Below, in pieces: positions 63,669 to 64,000 of a stretch of DNA of 64,000 nt. This stretch comes from Caballeronia sp. NK8 (GTDB lineage Bacteria; Pseudomonadota; Gammaproteobacteria; Burkholderiales; Burkholderiaceae): assembly GCF_018408855.1 (NCBI RefSeq), contig NZ_AP024323.1:1116001-1180000 (forward strand). Direction: 5' to 3'. The translations under genes and the position numbers were made by a program. The notes below the pieces were generated by a model that worked only from the letters and a program-made list of their open reading frames with translations, did not search any database and was not told where the DNA came from. Positions within the stretch are counted from its first letter, which is position 1, and every line of letters starts with the position of its first letter.

Positions 63669-63986
63669 ATCCGCGTTCCGCGCGCGCTGTCCGCCAATCC
63701 CGAAAAATCCCGCGTTGAAAATGCGCTTTGTTATTTGAATCGACGGTAATCGCGCACCAGCCCAAAATCCGCCGATTCAAATAGTCGATTGCGCACGGAA
63801 CTTTTCCGAACTGCCCCAGTCTCCCAAAATTCGTTTCGAAACTGCCCGAAAACCTTTACGGACGGGCAGATGACCCGAGTGTGTGTTTTTCGAGACAGTC
63901 TATATTTTTCATTTCTTAAGTTTCGAAACGTTGCGTTATTCTCTGCGCCGGCAACAACGATTTTAATCATTCGCGTGGAGAATTCG
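63669..63986. other. AT-richer upstream region of the next gene
   Basis: No gene is supported here. GC drops clearly compared with the flanks, as expected for a promoter and leader. A minus-strand frame at 63731-63970 has no ribosome site or recognisable domain. Confidence 0.45.
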
Positions 63987-64000
63987 ATGAAGAAATTCGC
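63987..64000 (+). CDS. Start of a gene cut by the window end
   Basis: ATG at 63987 (MKKFA...) has GTGGAG nine bases upstream. The Lys-rich opening would suit a signal peptide, and the long leader would suit an outer-membrane protein such as a porin, but only four complete codons are visible, so identity is unknown. Confidence 0.5.

Noticed and set aside
1..64000. CRISPR arrays, phage structural genes and conjugation genes
   Set aside because: No regularly spaced short repeats and no cas, capsid, tail, relaxase or type IV secretion motifs were seen.

Overview
The window is high-GC DNA from a beta-proteobacterium of the Burkholderiaceae, most like Caballeronia or Paraburkholderia. The grounds are codon use, the NodT-type lipoprotein and RND efflux pair, a selenocysteine formate dehydrogenase-N locus, a phasin gene and LysR/GntR-rich metabolic clusters. 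The genus call is inference.

Left flank (1-26.2 kb), which looks chromosomal: an RND efflux permease (cut by the window edge) with its outer-membrane lipoprotein; a ClC-type channel; an amidohydrolase/S41 peptidase pair; a periplasmic sulfate-type binding protein and a small hydrolase. A GntR regulator then heads a tight seven-gene run: AprA-like flavoprotein, two-cluster ferredoxin, SsuABC-like ABC transporter and HEAT-repeat protein. A 600-bp inverted-repeat element separates this from a formamidase locus (LuxR regulator, amiS, fmdA, fmdB). Divergent from it are an NCS1-permease/histidine-kinase fusion and a response regulator with a degenerate EAL domain.

Centre (26.23-49.57 kb): I read this as a genomic island integrated at the selenocysteine tRNA gene selC. 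A 22-bp direct repeat with one mismatch, consisting mainly of the 3' end of tRNA-Sec, lies at 26231-26252 and again at 49554-49575 over the intact tRNA. The island has lower GC, more non-coding DNA, a pseudogene and an IS30-family element. It carries a lipid A acyltransferase homologue, a PHB-depolymerase-type esterase, a phasin, Mn-catalase, trehalose-phosphate synthase, an MFS/CadC-like pair and an amino-acid cluster. That cluster holds an iminosuccinate-reductase-like ornithine cyclodeaminase homologue, a broken threonine/hydroxyaspartate dehydratase, a dicarboxylate symporter, a Rid protein, a periplasmic asparaginase, a YheO/DauR-like regulator, a DSD1-type PLP enzyme and a LysR regulator. 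The IS30 copy sits inside the signal-peptide codons of a secreted hydrolase. No integrase was seen.

Right flank (49.56-64 kb): selC, two DedA-type membrane proteins (one fused to PAP2 and LssY-like domains), selB, selA and fdhE. A mazEF toxin-antitoxin pair is lodged in the opposite orientation. Then come the formate dehydrogenase-N subunits gamma, beta and alpha; alpha has an in-frame UGA followed by a clear SECIS hairpin. selC, selA and selB supply the machinery that reads this UGA. A YihY membrane protein and the first codons of another gene end the window.
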